A DNA stretch of 64,000 bases, from NCBI RefSeq assembly GCF_014287275.1, contig NZ_JACONZ010000004.1:248001-312000 (forward strand). Reading direction: 5' to 3'. The position numbers and the translations under genes are program-made. Below are positions 33,647 through 43,426 of the stretch, one piece after another. This DNA is from Anaerofilum hominis (GTDB lineage: Bacteria > Bacillota > Clostridia > Oscillospirales > Ruminococcaceae). The notes below the pieces were generated by a model, which was not told the origin of the DNA, ran no database searches, and was given only the letters and a program-made list of their open reading frames with translations. Position 1 is the stretch's first letter. Every line of letters starts with the position of its first letter.

Positions 33647-33826
33647 AATATTGCGGGAAAGGCGTCCGGCCTTTTCAACGTCTGGCGCGGGGCCCGCGGG
33701 ACGCGTCCTCTTCCAGGAGGGGGCGCAGCCCGCGGGCCCCTTTTCCGCGCTTGGCGCAAAGTTTGAAAAAAGCTTTTGTTTTCTCCGCTTCTCTGCTGTT
33801 TTCTCCGGCTTTTAACCGCTTTTGAA

Positions 33827-33856
33827 TTGACAAACCCCCGGCTTTCAGTGTATTAT
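33827..33856 (+). promoter_or_regulatory. sigma-A promoter of the yicC operon
   Basis: A perfect TTGACA (33827-33832) and TATTAT (33851-33856) at 18-base spacing, preceded by AT-rich DNA and 60 bases before the yicC start. Confidence 0.7.
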
Positions 33857-33915
33857 TATTACCTGTATAGCCCAAAACAATAAATGCCCGGCAGGGGGCA
33901 AAAAGAGGGTGCGAC

Positions 33916-34794
33916 ATGGTTTTCAGCATGACCGGCTACGGCCGGGCAGAGCAGACGGTGCACGGGCGGGATATCGCGGTGGAGATCAAAAGCGTCAACG
34001 CGCGGTATTTTGAGTACAGCTCCCGGATGCCCCGCGCCTACGCCTGGGTGGATGACCGGCTCAAAAAAAGGCTCTCCGCTGCCATCTCCAGGGGCAAGAC
34101 CGAGCTCTCGCTCATCGTGACCGACGTGGGGGCGGCCGGCACGGTCATCAGCGTGAACGAGGAGCTGGCCCGCGGCTATCTCGACGCCCTGCGCGGCCTC
34201 TCCGCTTCACTGGGGGTGGAGGACGACGTCACCACTGGCACGCTGACCCGGTTTTCCGACATCTTCACAGTGGCCCGGGCCGGCATGGATGAGGAGCAGG
34301 TCTTTGCGGACATAGCCGCTGTGGCCGACGGGGCGATCGCAGCCTTTGTGAAAATGCGCGGTGCCGAGGGAGAAAAGCTGGCCGAGGACGTGCTGGCCCG
34401 GCTGGATGCGGTGGAGCGCATGGTGGGCGAGGTGGAGCGCCTGTCGGAGGGACGGGTGCAGGCCTATACCGAGCGGCTGTACGAAAAACTCAAGACGCTG
34501 CTGCAGGACCGCTCCGTCGACGACGCGCGGGTGCTTACCGAGGCCGCCGTCTTTGCCGACAAGACCGCTGTGGACGAGGAGACCGTGCGTCTGCGCAGCC
34601 ATCTCAAGCAGTACCGGGAGATCCTGGCCGGCGGCGGGCCGGTGGGCCGCAAGCTGGACTTTTTGACCCAGGAGCTCAACCGGGAGACCAACACCATCGG
34701 CTCCAAAACGCAGGACCTGGCCGTCACCCGCCTGGTGGTGGAGATGAAGGCCGAGATCGAAAAGATCCGCGAGCAGATCCAGAACATCGAATAG
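33916..34794 (+). CDS. yicC: YicC-family endoribonuclease
   Basis: A 292-residue YicC/YloC protein: the N-terminal SMTGYGRAE signature, SVNARYFE, the central helical part, and the C-terminal [21 protein letters not shown] segment with conserved basic and acidic residues. Members are metal-dependent endoribonucleases involved in RNA turnover. It heads a run that matches the Bacillus order (yloC-remA-gmk-...-priA). remA starts 16 bases downstream. Confidence 0.95.
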   Translation: MVFSMTGYGRAEQTVHGRDIAVEIKSVNARYFEYSSRMPRAYAWVDDRLKKRLSAAISRGKTELSLIVTDVGAAGTVISVNEELARGYLDALRGLSASLGVEDDVTTGTLTRFSDIFTVARAGMDEEQVFADIAAVADGAIAAFVKMRGAEGEKLAEDVLARLDAVERMVGEVERLSEGRVQAYTERLYEKLKTLLQDRSVDDARVLTEAAVFADKTAVDEETVRLRSHLKQYREILAGGGPVGRKLDFLTQELNRETNTIGSKTQDLAVTRLVVEMKAEIEKIREQIQNIE

Positions 34795-34810
34795 AAAAGG
34801 GGTAACCGCC

Positions 34811-35080
34811 ATGAAACTGATCAACATCGGCTTTGGCAACATGGTCTCGGCCAACCGCCTGATCGCCATCGTCAGCCCGGAATCCGCCCCCATCAAGCGG
34901 ATCATCCAGGAGGCGCGCGACCGCGGCAGCCTGATCGACGCCACCTATGGCCGCCGCACCCGCGCGGTCATCATCACCGACTCCGACCATGTGGTGCTCA
35001 GCGCCGTGCAGCCGGAGACGGTGGCCAACCGTCTGAACGACGCCGACGACATCGAGGATACGGAGCTGGAAGATGAGTAA
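34811..35080 (+). CDS. remA: RemA-like DNA-binding regulator (DUF370)
   Basis: An 89-residue protein matching Rem[21 protein letters not shown] at the start and [28 protein letters not shown] in the middle, with a short acidic tail. In B. subtilis RemA forms ring-shaped DNA-binding oligomers and activates biofilm matrix and osmoprotection genes. In clostridia its targets are unknown. The stop overlaps the gmk start by 8 bases. Confidence 0.96.
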   Translation: MKLINIGFGNMVSANRLIAIVSPESAPIKRIIQEARDRGSLIDATYGRRTRAVIITDSDHVVLSAVQPETVANRLNDADDIEDTELEDE

Positions 35081-35639
35081 CGGACAACATTTGATCGTGC
35101 TTTCAGGCCCCGCGGGCAGCGGCAAGGACACCGTCGTGCGGGAGCTGATCGAAAAACACCCCGAGATCGAGGTGTCGGTATCGGTGACCACCCGCGACAA
35201 GCGCCCCGGCGAGCGGGAGGGGGTCAACTACTATTATATCAGCACTGAGGAATTCGAGCGCCGCATCGCGGCCGGCGAGGTGCTGGAATACACTCACTAC
35301 TGCGGAAACTATTACGGCACCCCAAAGTCCGAGGTGGACCGCCGCATCGCGTCGGGCATCGACGTGGTGCTGATCATCGAGGTGGAGGGCGCGGCCAATA
35401 TCAAGCGCCTTTATCCGGATGCAAAGCTGGTCTTTGTGCGCCCGCCGTCTTTTGAAGAGCTGGAAAAACGCCTGCGGGGCCGCAGGACCGAAAGCGAAGA
35501 GAAGATCCGCGAGCGGCTGGCCCGCGCGCTGGAAGAGATGGAGTACGCCTGCGATTACGACTATGTCATCATCAACGACAAGGTGGAGCAATGCGCGGAA
35601 GAGCTCTATCAGATCGTCAGGGGCGCCGCGCAGTTCTGA
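35073..35639 (+). CDS. gmk: guanylate kinase
   Basis: A 188-residue guanylate kinase: P-loop GPAGSGKDT at residues 12-20, the GMP-binding region [19 protein letters not shown], and the lid-associated R-x-RxTESEEKIxxRL. The usual GxGKxT serine/threonine is replaced by D-T after the lysine (GKDT), as in many clostridial homologues. It converts GMP to GDP with ATP. The rpoZ and coaBC genes that normally follow are missing; priA comes next. Confidence 0.96.
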   Translation: MSNGQHLIVLSGPAGSGKDTVVRELIEKHPEIEVSVSVTTRDKRPGEREGVNYYYISTEEFERRIAAGEVLEYTHYCGNYYGTPKSEVDRRIASGIDVVLIIEVEGAANIKRLYPDAKLVFVRPPSFEELEKRLRGRRTESEEKIRERLARALEEMEYACDYDYVIINDKVEQCAEELYQIVRGAAQF

Positions 35640-35683
35640 GCGCGGCGCAGTCTGCAAAATAGGTTGCCGAAAGGGGTGGCGGC

Positions 35684-37942
35684 TTGACTGTAGCTGCAAA
35701 GGTGGCGGTCGAAGGCGCCACCTTTTCATTTGACAAATGCTATGACTACGCGGTGCCGGACCGCCTGAGGGCGGCAGTCTGCCCGGGCAGCATGGTGCTG
35801 GTGCCCTTTGGCCGCGGCAATGCGCGGGCCCGCATGGGGGTGGTGCTGGCAGTGGTGGAGCTGCAGCCCAAAAAGCCGCTCAAGGAGCTTTACGACACCG
35901 CGCCTGAAAATGCCGTGCTCACCCGCGAGCTGCTGGGCCTGGTGCAGTATCTGAAAGAGCACACGTTCTGCACCTACTACGAGGCGGTGCGCGCGATCAT
36001 CCCCTACGGGGCGCAGTACCGGGCGCAGCAGGGGCCGGACGGGCCGCGCCTGCAAAAACAGCTGACCGTGCGCACGGTCAGCTGTTACCGGCGCTCGGGA
36101 CGCGAGGTCCGGCTGACGGCCAAACAGCAGAAAGTGGCGGCGCTGCTGACAGACGGGCGCACCCTCTCGGGCCCGGTGCTGTGCGAGGGGGCCGGCGTGG
36201 GGCGCGGCGTGCTGGACACGATGGTCAAAAATGGGGCGCTGGAGGTGGAAAAGCGGGAGCAGCAGCTGGAGGTCTACCAGAATTACGTCCCGGCGCTGCC
36301 GGAAGAGCAGCCGCGCCTTTCGCCCGAGCAGACCGCCTGCTGCGCCCGGCTGACGGCGCTGCTGCGGGAGGATGCGCCCCGCGCGGCGCTGCTGTATGGG
36401 GTCACCGGCAGCGGCAAGACGCTGGTGTTTGTGCAGCTGATCCGCGAGGCGGTGGCCCTGGGCAGGACCTGCCTGGTGCTGGTGCCGGAGATCGGCCTCA
36501 CCCCGCAGATGATCTACCGGCTCAAGGCGGTGTTCGGCCGCCGGGTGGCGGTGCAGCATTCGGCCCTTTCCAACTCGGAGCGGCTGCAGCAGTGGCAGCA
36601 GATCCAGCGCGGGGAGGCCGACATCGTGGTGGGCACCCGCAGCGCGGTGTTCGCCCCGCTGGACCGTCTGGGGCTCATCATCATTGATGAGGAGCAGGAG
36701 CACACCTATGTGTCGGAAAACAGCCCGCGCTATTCCGCCATTGAAGTGGCAAAGCAGCGCGCCTCGTACCATAAGGGGCTGCTGGTGCTGGCCTCCGCCA
36801 CGCCCGCGGTGGAGGATTACTACGCCGCAGGGCAGGGGCGCTGCCAGCTGCTGCGGCTGACCAGGCGCTACAACGAACAGCCGCTGCCGGCCGTGGAGAT
36901 GGTGGATATGCGCGGCGAGCTGGCGGCGGGCAACACCGGCGCCATCAGCGGCCGGCTGGCGGAGGAGATCGCAAAAAACCTGGACGCCGGCGAGCAGACC
37001 ATCCTGCTGCTGAACCGGCGCGGCTACAACACGGTGGCCGTGTGCAGGGACTGCGGAGAAGCGCTGAAATGCAATCTGTGCAGCGTGCCCATGGTCTACC
37101 ACAAAAAGGAGGACCGCCTGCTTTGCCATTACTGCGGCGGGGCGATCTCACCGGCGCCCCGCGTCTGCCCGGCCTGCGGCGGTGAACTGCGCTATGCGGG
37201 CACCGGCACCCAGCGGGTGGAAGAGGAGCTGGAGGCGCGCTTTCCAAAGGCGCGGGTCCTGCGCATGGACATGGACACCACCCAGGGCAAAAACAGCCAT
37301 GAGCGGCTGCTCTCCGCCTTTGCGCAGGGCCGGTATGACATCCTGATCGGCACCCAGATGGTGGCCAAAGGGCTGGACTTTGCCCGCGTCTCGCTGGTGG
37401 GGGTGCTGGGCATCGACCAGCTGCTTTTTGCCCAGAGCTACCGCGCCTTTGAGCGGGTGTTTTCCCTGGTGACCCAGGTGGTCGGCCGGGGGGGCAGGGG
37501 CGGCCTGCCGGGCCGGGCGCTGATCCAGACCGTGGACCCGCAGAACCGGGTGCTCAGCCTGGCTGCGGCGCAGGACTACGAGGCCTTTTACGCCGAGGAG
37601 ATCGCGTTTCGGCGGCTGCACTTGTACCCGCCTTTCTGCAGCCTGTGCATGGTGCAATTTTCCGGTGCGCAGGAGCGGGAGACCGCGGACGCAGCCCGCG
37701 CCTTTGGGACATACTTGAAAGAGGGGGCGGCGGGGCGCGGCGATCTGCCGCTGCGGGTGCTGGGCCCCGCGCCTGCCGGGGTGGCCATGCTCCACGGCCG
37801 CTACCGCTACAAACTGACCATCAAGTGCCGCAACGACGGCGCTTTCCGCGAGCTGCTGCGTCAGGTGCAGCGGCGCTACAGCGGCAGCCCCTATGTGGGC
37901 CGGATATCCGTGAGCATTGATTTTAACAGCGACAGCGACTGA
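35684..37942 (+). CDS. priA: primosomal replication helicase PriA
   Basis: A 752-residue PriA: an N-terminal 3'-DNA-binding domain, Walker A GVTGSGKT, the DEAH-equivalent box LIIIDEEQEHTY, and a zinc-binding insertion with eight cysteines (CRDCGEALKCNLC ... CHYCGG ... CPACGG). Helicase motifs V-VI follow, with the sequence VVGRGGRGGLPGRALIQT. PriA reloads the replisome at stalled forks. The DEAH-like box has Q where the E. coli protein has H, and motif VI shows G for A. It starts at TTG 35684 behind AAGGGGTGG. def follows after 41 bases. Confidence 0.96.
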   Translation: MTVAAKVAVEGATFSFDKCYDYAVPDRLRAAVCPGSMVLVPFGRGNARARMGVVLAVVELQPKKPLKELYDTAPENAVLTRELLGLVQYLKEHTFCTYYEAVRAIIPYGAQYRAQQGPDGPRLQKQLTVRTVSCYRRSGREVRLTAKQQKVAALLTDGRTLSGPVLCEGAGVGRGVLDTMVKNGALEVEKREQQLEVYQNYVPALPEEQPRLSPEQTACCARLTALLREDAPRAALLYGVTGSGKTLVFVQLIREAVALGRTCLVLVPEIGLTPQMIYRLKAVFGRRVAVQHSALSNSERLQQWQQIQRGEADIVVGTRSAVFAPLDRLGLIIIDEEQEHTYVSENSPRYSAIEVAKQRASYHKGLLVLASATPAVEDYYAAGQGRCQLLRLTRRYNEQPLPAVEMVDMRGELAAGNTGAISGRLAEEIAKNLDAGEQTILLLNRRGYNTVAVCRDCGEALKCNLCSVPMVYHKKEDRLLCHYCGGAISPAPRVCPACGGELRYAGTGTQRVEEELEARFPKARVLRMDMDTTQGKNSHERLLSAFAQGRYDILIGTQMVAKGLDFARVSLVGVLGIDQLLFAQSYRAFERVFSLVTQVVGRGGRGGLPGRALIQTVDPQNRVLSLAAAQDYEAFYAEEIAFRRLHLYPPFCSLCMVQFSGAQERETADAARAFGTYLKEGAAGRGDLPLRVLGPAPAGVAMLHGRYRYKLTIKCRNDGAFRELLRQVQRRYSGSPYVGRISVSIDFNSDSD

Positions 37943-37983
37943 AACCGCCGCGCTGTGGTTTTGACGGAAGGAGACGAGAGAAG

Positions 37984-38523
37984 ATGGCTTTGAGAACGAT
38001 CGTGCAGGACGGGGACCCCATCCTGAAAAAGGTGTGCCGCCCGGTGACGGACTTTAACGCCCGGCTGGGGCAGCTGATCGACGACATGAAAGAAACTTTG
38101 GTGGAGGCCTGCGGGCTGGGCCTGGCCGCGCCCCAGGTGGGGGTGATGCGCCGGGTGTGCATCGTGGTGGACCTGCCCCCCGAAGACGACGGCGCCGCGC
38201 CGGAGGAGGGGGAAGAGCCCGAGTACAAATTTATCGAGCTGGTCAACCCTGAGATCATCGACCGTCAGGGTTCGGTGGGGCTGTACGAGGGCTGCCTGTC
38301 TTTTCCCGGGCACAACGGCTATATCGAGCGGCCTGAGCAGGTCACGGTGCGGGCGTTTGACCGCGACGGAAACGAGTTTACCCTCACCCGCACAGGCATG
38401 ACGGCGCGGGCCATCTGCCATGAGCGCGATCATCTGGACGGCGTCACGATCATGGATCTGGCAGAGTATTTTTACGAGGATCAGGAGCACGGCGCAGAGG
38501 ACGAGGGCGACGCGGAGGAATGA
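37984..38523 (+). CDS. def: peptide deformylase
   Basis: A 179-residue metalloenzyme that removes the formyl group from nascent proteins. The three motifs are GLGLAAPQVG (residues 44-53), EGCLS (102-106, metal ligand C104) and HERDH (146-150, metal ligands H146 and H150). Compared with E. coli it has a short acidic insertion about residues 66-80 (PEDDGAAPEEGEEPE) and an acidic tail. It stands before fmt, its functional partner. Confidence 0.97.
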   Translation: MALRTIVQDGDPILKKVCRPVTDFNARLGQLIDDMKETLVEACGLGLAAPQVGVMRRVCIVVDLPPEDDGAAPEEGEEPEYKFIELVNPEIIDRQGSVGLYEGCLSFPGHNGYIERPEQVTVRAFDRDGNEFTLTRTGMTARAICHERDHLDGVTIMDLAEYFYEDQEHGAEDEGDAEE

Positions 38524-38548
38524 TCTTGAGAGAGGGGCAGGGAACGGC

Positions 38549-39475
38549 ATGAAACTGGTTTTTATGGGCACCCCTGAGATCGCGGCCGCCGCTCTGGAGG
38601 CGCTGATCGGGGCGGGGCACGAGATCGCGGGCGTTTTTACCCGCGAGGACAAGCCGGTGGGGCGCAGGCAGACGCTGACGCCGCCGCCGGTAAAGGTGGT
38701 GGCGCAGAGCCGGGGCATCCCGGTTTTTCAGCCGAAAACGCTGCGGGACGGCGAGGCGGAGCGCATTTTGAAAGAACTGGCCCCCGAGCTGATCGCCGTG
38801 GTGGCCTATGGGCGCATCCTGCCCGCGGAGCTGTTGGCCCTGCCCCGCTTCGGCTGTGTCAACCTGCATGTGTCGCTGCTGCCGAAATACCGGGGCGCAG
38901 CCCCCATCCAGTGGGCGGTGCTGAACGGCGATGCCGAGACCGGCGTCACCATCATGCAGATGGACGAGGGCATGGACACCGGGGATATTCTTGCGGTGGC
39001 CCCGGTCGAGATCGGGCCGGAGGAGACCAGCGCCGACGTGTTTGAAAAGGTGACGGCCCTGGGCGCCCGGACGCTGGCGCAGACCGTGGCGGCCATCGGC
39101 GCGGGTCAGGCGCGGCCCGTCCCGCAGGACGGCGCGAAAGCCACCGCCGCCCCGCCGCTGAAAAAGGAGATGGCGGCCTTTGATTTTTCGCAGGACGCAC
39201 AAAAGCTGCACAACCTGATCCGCGGCCTTTATCCCTGGCCGGTGGCTCAGTTTACGGCCGGGGGCGTCAAGGTCAAGGTGAACCGGGCGCGGGCGGCGGC
39301 AGGCGCCGGCGCGCCCGGCGAGGTGCTGGCCCTTAAACCCCTCACCGTCGCCTGCGGCGCGGGCGCGCTGGAACTGCTGGAGGTCGTGCCGCAGGGCAAG
39401 CGCCCCATGACCGGGCAGGAGTGGGCTGCAGGCCGGCGCCTGAAAAAGGGCGACCTGCTGCGGCCGGAAGCATGA
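38549..39475 (+). CDS. fmt: methionyl-tRNA formyltransferase
   Basis: A 308-residue formyltransferase. The N-terminal Rossmann-like domain has FMGTPEIAAAAL, the catalytic NLHVSLLPKYRGAAPIQWAVLNGD with Asn-His, and the D in MDEGMDTGDIL. The C-terminal OB-like domain recognises initiator tRNA. It formylates Met-tRNA using 10-formyl-THF. The ATG at 38549 has an AGGGGCAGGG site. Confidence 0.97.
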   Translation: MKLVFMGTPEIAAAALEALIGAGHEIAGVFTREDKPVGRRQTLTPPPVKVVAQSRGIPVFQPKTLRDGEAERILKELAPELIAVVAYGRILPAELLALPRFGCVNLHVSLLPKYRGAAPIQWAVLNGDAETGVTIMQMDEGMDTGDILAVAPVEIGPEETSADVFEKVTALGARTLAQTVAAIGAGQARPVPQDGAKATAAPPLKKEMAAFDFSQDAQKLHNLIRGLYPWPVAQFTAGGVKVKVNRARAAAGAGAPGEVLALKPLTVACGAGALELLEVVPQGKRPMTGQEWAAGRRLKKGDLLRPEA

Positions 39476-39549
39476 CAACATCCCTGCCGCCGCGGCCCTT
39501 GCAGCCCTGCGGGGAAGATCGTCCGGCTTTTAAATAGGAGGCAAACTGT

Positions 39550-40248
39550 ATGTATTTCTACGGCATCGACGTTTATTATATTGTGCTGGTGGTCCCGGCG
39601 CTGATCTTTGCCATGTGGGCACAGATTCGGGTCAGTTCCGCGTTCAGCCGCTATTCTCAGATGCGCACGGAGGGCGGCCTCACCGGCGCGGACGCGGCGC
39701 GGCTCATTTTGGACCGCAACGGCCTGACCAATGTGGCGGTAGAGCTCACCGAGGGCCGCCTCAGCGACCATTATGACCCGCGCGCAGAGGTCATCCGGCT
39801 CTCCCGCGAGGTCTACTACAACGCCACGGTGGCGGCGGTGGGCGTGGCCGCCCACGAGTGCGGGCACGCGGTGCAGCATGCCGAGGAGTATTTCCCGCTC
39901 AGGGTGCGCAGCGCGATCATCCCGGTGACCCAGATCGGCTCAAAACTCGCTTTTCCGCTTTTTCTTTTGGGGCTGCTTTTTTCTTATCCCCCGCTCATGG
40001 ACGCCGGCATCCTGCTGTTCGCGCTGGTGGCGGTGTTCCAGCTGGTGACTTTGCCGGTGGAGTACAATGCCAGCAGCAGGGCCGTGGCGACGCTGTCCGG
40101 CAGCGGCATGGTCTCGGCGGAGGAGGAGCGCGGCGTGCGCAAAGTGCTCTCTGCGGCGGCGCTGACTTATGTGGCGGCGCTGGCCACCGCTTTGGCAAAC
40201 CTGCTGCGTCTGATCTTGATCGCAGGCCGCCGCAACAATCGGAATTAG
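39550..40248 (+). CDS. yugP: zinc metallopeptidase of the YugP family
   Basis: A 232-residue membrane protein with an N-terminal helix, the zinc-binding motif H102-E-C-G-H106 (AAHECGHAVQHAEEYFP), and two or three further helices (LAFPLFLLGLLFSY, ILLFALVAVFQLVTLPVEYNAS). The E of LPVEYNAS is a likely third zinc ligand region. The family's substrate is unknown. It interrupts the def-fmt-rsmB run that is contiguous in Bacillus; as I recall, insertion at this place is common in Clostridia. Confidence 0.92.
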   Translation: MYFYGIDVYYIVLVVPALIFAMWAQIRVSSAFSRYSQMRTEGGLTGADAARLILDRNGLTNVAVELTEGRLSDHYDPRAEVIRLSREVYYNATVAAVGVAAHECGHAVQHAEEYFPLRVRSAIIPVTQIGSKLAFPLFLLGLLFSYPPLMDAGILLFALVAVFQLVTLPVEYNASSRAVATLSGSGMVSAEEERGVRKVLSAAALTYVAALATALANLLRLILIAGRRNNRN

Positions 40249-40252
40249 GGGG

Positions 40253-41566
40253 ATGCAGATGCAATATCCACGCCGCCTGGCGGCAGAAGCGCTGATCCGC
40301 ATCGAGCGCGGCGGCTATTCCAATCTGGTGCTGGCAGGCCTGCTGCGGGACAGCGGCCTGTCCCCGCGCGACCGGGCCTTTTGCTCCCGGCTGGTGTACG
40401 GCGTGCTGGAACGGCGGCGTCTGCTGGACGCGCGGCTTTCGCCCTTTCTCAAAAAACCGGTGGACAAGCTGGACGCCCAGGTGCGCGCTGCGCTGCGGCT
40501 GGGGCTCTACCAGCAGCTTTATATGGATGGAGTGCCAAACGCGGCTGCGGTCAATGAATCGGTAAAACTGGTGCGCGCCCTGGGCAAAAGCTCGGCCGCG
40601 GGGCTGGTGAACGCGGTGCTGCGCCGGGCCGCCGGGCCCTGGCAGCCCGTCTTTCACAGCGAGGCGGAGCGCCTGGGCGTCACCTGTTCGGTCTCAGACG
40701 AGATCGCGGCCCTCTTTATGGATGCCTTCGGCCCGCAGGCCGGGCCGCTGCTGGAGGCCTGTTTTGAGCCTCCGGCGCTGACGGTGCGGGTCAATGCGCT
40801 GCGCACCGACCCGGCCGCCCTGGCCGCGCGGCTGAAAGAAGAGGGCGTGCAGGCGGAGCCCGCCTGGGTGCCCGGCAGCCTGCAGCTGTACGGGGCGGGG
40901 GAGATCGCCGCGCTGCCCGCATTTCAGCAGGGGCTGTTCCACGTGCAGGGGCTGGCCTCCCAGCTGGCGGCGGCGGCGCTGGACGCGCGGCCGGGCCAGC
41001 GGGTGCTGGACCTCTGCGCCGCGCCGGGCGGCAAATCGGCGACCATTGCCCAGGCGATGCAGAATACGGGACAGCTGTTTTGCTGCGACGCGGCCGCTTC
41101 CCGGCTGCCGCTGATCGAAAAGCTGCTCGCCCGGCTGGGCGTGACCAACGCCCAGGTGCTGCGCAGCGACGCGGCACAGCCGGTGCCGGAGCTGCAGTCG
41201 ATGGACCGGGTGCTCTGCGATGTGCCCTGTTCCGGCCTGGGGGTGCTGGCGAAAAAGCCGGACATCCGGTATAAGGACCTGTCGGACCTGCCAAGACTGA
41301 TAGAGACCCAGCGGGCGATCCTGGCCTGCGGCGCCGAGGCGCTGCGGCCCGGCGGCCGGCTGGTTTACTCCACCTGCACCGTAAACCCGGCCGAAAACCA
41401 GGCGGTGGTGCGCGGCTTTCTTGCGCACAGGCGGGATTACAAGCTGCTGCCGCCGCCGTTTGCCCTGCCGGAGGGGGCGCTGGACGATGACGGAATGATT
41501 ACATTTTTGCCCGGCACGGCCCGGATGGACGGGTTTTTTGTGGCATGTTTGGAAAGATTGTGGTAA
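40253..41566 (+). CDS. rsmB: 16S rRNA (cytosine-967-C5) methyltransferase RsmB
   Basis: A 437-residue methyltransferase. The N-terminal NusB-like domain starts RRLAAEALIRIERGGYSN, and the catalytic Rossmann fold carries LDLCAAPGGKSATIAQ for AdoMet, DVPCSGLG with the releasing cysteine, and YSTCTVNPAEN with the nucleophile. It methylates C967 of 16S rRNA. Gaps to neighbours are 4 and 1 bases, so it is translated in a tight operon with rlmN. Confidence 0.95.
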   Translation: MQMQYPRRLAAEALIRIERGGYSNLVLAGLLRDSGLSPRDRAFCSRLVYGVLERRRLLDARLSPFLKKPVDKLDAQVRAALRLGLYQQLYMDGVPNAAAVNESVKLVRALGKSSAAGLVNAVLRRAAGPWQPVFHSEAERLGVTCSVSDEIAALFMDAFGPQAGPLLEACFEPPALTVRVNALRTDPAALAARLKEEGVQAEPAWVPGSLQLYGAGEIAALPAFQQGLFHVQGLASQLAAAALDARPGQRVLDLCAAPGGKSATIAQAMQNTGQLFCCDAAASRLPLIEKLLARLGVTNAQVLRSDAAQPVPELQSMDRVLCDVPCSGLGVLAKKPDIRYKDLSDLPRLIETQRAILACGAEALRPGGRLVYSTCTVNPAENQAVVRGFLAHRRDYKLLPPPFALPEGALDDDGMITFLPGTARMDGFFVACLERLW

Positions 41567-41567
41567 A

Positions 41568-42611
41568 ATGAGTGAGTTCAAGGTCAAGATCACCTCGCTG
41601 TCCGAAGAGGAGCTGACGCAGTACATACGCGGGCTCGGTCAGCCCGCGTTCCGGGCGGGCCAGATCTTCCGGTGGCTGCACCAGCGCGGCGCCGTCCGGT
41701 TTTCCGCGATGACCGATATCCCCAAAGCCCTGATCGCGCAGCTGGACGGGCAGTGCGAGATCGAAAGCCTTGCGGTGGAGCGAAAGCAGGTGTCCAAAGA
41801 CGGCACGGTAAAGTATCTGTTCCGTCTGCCGGACGGCAACTGCATCGAAAGCGTCGTGATGCGCTACCATTACGGCAACACGATCTGCGTTTCCAGCGAG
41901 GTCGGCTGCCGGATGGGCTGCCGTTTTTGCGCCTCTACCCAAAACGGGCTGGCGCGGGTGCTGACGGCGGGGGAGATCGCGGCGCAGGTCTATGCCGCCG
42001 CGGCGGATCTGGACGAGCGCATCTCCCATATCGTGCTCATGGGCATTGGGGAGCCGCTGGACAACTATGACAATGTGCTCAAGTTCCTGCGCCTGATCTC
42101 TTCGCCGAACGGCGCGGGCATCGGCATGCGGAACATCAGCCTGTCCACCTGCGGCCTGGTGCCGCAGATCGGACGCCTTGCACAGGAAAAGCTGGGCCTG
42201 ACCCTGTCGATCTCCCTGCACGCGCCCACCGACGCCCTGCGCTCTTCCATGATGCCGGTGAACGACGCCTATCCGCTGGCGCAGCTGATCCCGGCCTGCA
42301 GAGCTTATCAAAAAACCACCGGGCGGCGCATCAGCTTTGAGTATTCGATGGTCAAGGGCGTCAACGACAGCCCCGAGTGCGCGCGTCAGCTGGCGCAGCT
42401 GCTGCGGGGCATGGGGGCGCATGTCAACCTGATCCCCATCAACCCGGTGGACAGCTCGCCCTATACGGCCAGCGACGCCGCCAATGTGGAGCGCTTTAAA
42501 GAGCTGCTGGGCCGTCTGGGCCTCAACGCCACTGTCCGCAGGCGCCTTGGCACGGATATCAGCGCGGCCTGCGGCCAGTTGCGACAGGAGGAAGCCGGCC
42601 GCAGGGGCTGA
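41568..42611 (+). CDS. rlmN: dual-specificity RNA methyltransferase RlmN (radical SAM)
   Basis: A 347-residue radical-SAM enzyme. The [4Fe-4S] cluster motif is C114-x3-C118-x2-C121 (CRMGCRFCAST), followed by GEPLDNYDNVL for AdoMet and NISLSTCGLVP. The second catalytic cysteine is in ISAACGQL near the C-terminus. It methylates A2503 of 23S rRNA and A37 of some tRNAs. It starts one base after the rsmB stop. Confidence 0.97.
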   Translation: MSEFKVKITSLSEEELTQYIRGLGQPAFRAGQIFRWLHQRGAVRFSAMTDIPKALIAQLDGQCEIESLAVERKQVSKDGTVKYLFRLPDGNCIESVVMRYHYGNTICVSSEVGCRMGCRFCASTQNGLARVLTAGEIAAQVYAAAADLDERISHIVLMGIGEPLDNYDNVLKFLRLISSPNGAGIGMRNISLSTCGLVPQIGRLAQEKLGLTLSISLHAPTDALRSSMMPVNDAYPLAQLIPACRAYQKTTGRRISFEYSMVKGVNDSPECARQLAQLLRGMGAHVNLIPINPVDSSPYTASDAANVERFKELLGRLGLNATVRRRLGTDISAACGQLRQEEAGRRG

Positions 42612-42680
42612 TCTTTTTTATTGCTGTCAGACGCCTGTTCCCGCAGGCGTGGGAAAAGCCCTAAGGAGGGAGTGACCACC

Positions 42681-43424
42681 ATGAAGATCGTCGGCAAAAC
42701 CGATATCGGCAAGCGCCGCACGGAAAACCAGGACAACTACCGCGCCGGCCGCCAGAGCGACGATACCATCTGGGCCGTCGTCTGCGACGGCATGGGGGGC
42801 GCGCGCGGCGGTGCGGTGGCCAGCAGCGTTGCTGTGAGCGTGCTGGAGGAGGAGTTCGTCCGCGGCCTGCTGCCGGGGCTGCATTCGGCAGCGATCCGGG
42901 AGCTGATGGAACAGGCGGCGCAGCATGCCAACCGCGAGATCTACGATCTGGCCTGTGCCGATCCCTCCAAGCGGGGCATGGGGACCACCCTGGTGGCGCT
43001 GGTGCTCAAAAACGGGCTGGCGCACATCGTGCACGCGGGCGATTCCCGCGCGTACCTCTACCGCAGCGGCCGCCTGGAGCGGCTTACGCGCGACCACTCG
43101 ATGGTGCAGGAGATGGTGGAAAACGGCTCGCTGACCCCGGAGGAAGCGGAAGTGCACCCCAACAAGAACCTGATCACCCGCGCGGTGGGGGTGAACCCCG
43201 AGCTTTTGGTGGAGTACGGCGAGCGCCAGGCGCTGCCGGGCGATATCCTGCTGCTGTGCAGCGACGGGCTGACCAACTTCACCAGCGAAGAAGAGCTTTG
43301 CGATATTCTGGGCGGCAGTGAATTTTTCGGCGCGGCGGACGCGATGATCGACGCGGCGCTCGCAGCCGGCGGGCAGGACAACATCACCGCGGTGCTGATA
43401 AAGGTCGAGGCGACGGAGGATTGA
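42681..43424 (+). CDS. prpC: PP2C-type protein phosphatase PrpC
   Basis: A 247-residue PPM phosphatase: RTENQDNY, CDGMGGARGG, GMGTTLVAL, HAGDSRAYLYR, CSDGLTNF and GGQDNITAVLI hold the metal-binding aspartates. It dephosphorylates targets of the neighbouring kinase PrkC. An AAGGAGGGAG site lies before the ATG at 42681. The kinase gene begins two bases after its stop. Confidence 0.97.
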   Translation: MKIVGKTDIGKRRTENQDNYRAGRQSDDTIWAVVCDGMGGARGGAVASSVAVSVLEEEFVRGLLPGLHSAAIRELMEQAAQHANREIYDLACADPSKRGMGTTLVALVLKNGLAHIVHAGDSRAYLYRSGRLERLTRDHSMVQEMVENGSLTPEEAEVHPNKNLITRAVGVNPELLVEYGERQALPGDILLLCSDGLTNFTSEEELCDILGGSEFFGAADAMIDAALAAGGQDNITAVLIKVEATED

Positions 43425-43426
43425 GC

